A stretch of 5,273 bases of DNA from JBDLID01 sp039715055 (GTDB taxonomy: Bacteria > Desulfobacterota > Desulfobulbia > Desulfobulbales > Desulfocapsaceae), in NCBI GenBank assembly GCA_039715055.1, contig JBDLID010000181.1:1-5273 (forward strand), read 5' to 3'. The position numbers and the translations under genes are program-made. Within the stretch, counting starts at the first letter, position 1; each line of letters starts with the position of its first letter. Under the pieces are notes generated by a model, which worked only from the letters and a program-made list of their open reading frames with translations, made no database searches and had not been told where the DNA came from. Positions 4,385 to 5,273 of the stretch are shown here, piece after piece.

Positions 4385-5273
4385 GCAAGGCAACAGAACC
4401 ATACGTCATTCTCACCATCGATGATGAACCCCTGATCCGGGAGACCTTCAGATTTTATCTTGAGGATTTCGGTTACAGGGTTCTTGAGGCGGAAAATGGT
4501 CGTGTCGGGCTGGAAGTGATCGAGCAGCATCTGCCGGACCTGGTTCTTGTCGATCTGCGTATGCCGGAAGTAGATGGACTCGATGTCCTCAAGGTGATGA
4601 AACGGACCTACCCGGATATCCCCGTGGTGGTTGTTTCCGGGACCGGGTTTATCGGTGATGCGGTGGAGGCTCTGCGGCTAGGAGCCTGGAATTACCTGCT
4701 TAAACCCGTTGAAGATCTCAACATGCTCATATATGCCATTGAGCAGAGCCTTGATAAGGCGAGGCTGATCCGGGAAAATAAAGAGTATCGGGAAAACCTG
4801 GAGGAAAAGGTCCGGCTCCGCACAGGCGAATTGAACAGGGCCAATGATCTTCTCAGCCAGACCCGTATGCAGATTGTTTTTCGCCTCGGTAAGACCGCCG
4901 AATATCGTGACAAGGTAACGGGCCGGCATGTTGTCCGTGTGAGCTGCTACACCCGTATTATTGCCCAGGCACTTGGTCTCGACAAGGATGAGGCGGATCT
5001 TGTGGCAATGTGCAGTGCACTCCACGATGTTGGTAAGCTCGGTGTACCCGACTATATCCTTAACAAGCCGGGCAGGCTCGATGATGAAGAGTGGGCGATT
5101 ATGAAGCAGCACTGCAGGATGGGGCAGGAGATTCTCAGCCCGCTGACCATTGAAGATCTTGCCTTCATGCAGAAAGACAATGATGAGTGTGCAGAGCTGC
5201 TCTCCGACTCAAGGCTTCTCAAGACAGCCCGTACCATTGCCTACAGCCACCATGAACGATGGGATGGTAAAGG
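4381..5273 (+). CDS. Receiver-HD-GYP response regulator, putative cyclic di-GMP phosphodiesterase (3' end missing)
   Basis: The frame is open to the window edge: 297 codons are visible and the C-terminus is missing. Residues 8-125 form a receiver domain with acidic pocket D14-D15, phosphoacceptor D58 (in VDLRMPEVDG), S86 and K108 (LKP). A charged helical linker (about 120-160) likely forms a coiled coil. The HD-GYP domain follows: TGRHVVRV (H183), HDVGK (H215, D216, K219) with P223, H244, and HHERWDGK (290-297) at the edge; the base pair after it begins the expected G of GYP. Such RpfG-like proteins are phosphorylated by a sensor kinase and hydrolyse cyclic di-GMP in the cytoplasm. Two oddities: valine (V179) where the E-T-G-x-H motif usually has glutamate, and about 19 extra residues between H244 and H290. 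No partner kinase is in the window. Start chosen by its ribosome-binding site. Confidence 0.93.
   Translation, partial: MSKATEPYVILTIDDEPLIRETFRFYLEDFGYRVLEAENGRVGLEVIEQHLPDLVLVDLRMPEVDGLDVLKVMKRTYPDIPVVVVSGTGFIGDAVEALRLGAWNYLLKPVEDLNMLIYAIEQSLDKARLIRENKEYRENLEEKVRLRTGELNRANDLLSQTRMQIVFRLGKTAEYRDKVTGRHVVRVSCYTRIIAQALGLDKDEADLVAMCSALHDVGKLGVPDYILNKPGRLDDEEWAIMKQHCRMGQEILSPLTIEDLAFMQKDNDECAELLSDSRLLKTARTIAYSHHERWDGK

Overview
The window carries six confidently supported protein genes. It reads like chromosomal DNA of an anaerobic or microaerophilic, Gram-negative environmental proteobacterium. The mix of a two-domain universal stress protein, a small nitroreductase-family protein, a TauE/SafE anion permease and a receiver-HD-GYP regulator would fit a sulfur- or sulfate-metabolising Desulfobacterota member. 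That placement is inference from gene content and protein style, not from a marker gene. No rRNA, tRNA, transposase, phage gene or CRISPR array was found.

Left part (1-1949). The left edge holds a GC-rich, self-complementary stretch (about 1-50) that looks like part of a dispersed intergenic repeat, followed by A-rich non-coding DNA. Two genes then lie on the minus strand: a tandem-domain universal stress protein (912-1841) and, 113 bp downstream of it, a nitroreductase-family protein (187-798). The stress gene has a good sigma-70 type promoter (1920-1948) that fixes its start at the ATG at 1841. The gap between the two genes contains two hairpins.

Middle (1950-3941). A roughly 330-bp non-coding stretch separates the minus-strand pair from a plus-strand group. 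It contains several short complementary segments that could nest into one branched fold. The plus-strand group is a single-domain PilZ protein (2283-2621), a small exported protein with two cysteines (2618-3064, ATGA overlap with the PilZ gene) and an eight-helix TauE/SafE permease (3144-3941). The overlap means the PilZ protein and the exported protein are probably translated together. The permease may belong to the same transcript.

Right part (3942-5273). About 440 bp without a secure gene hold an imperfect hairpin, a candidate promoter, a 10-bp-period tandem repeat beside it and a doubtful 70-codon reading frame. The window ends inside a receiver-HD-GYP response regulator (4381 onward). 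HD-GYP domains hydrolyse cyclic di-GMP and PilZ domains bind it, so a putative degrading enzyme and a putative receptor lie within 2 kb of each other. No diguanylate cyclase is visible. I see no clearly new multi-gene system. The most unusual points are the PilZ/exported-protein coupling and two departures of the HD-GYP domain from its family pattern.
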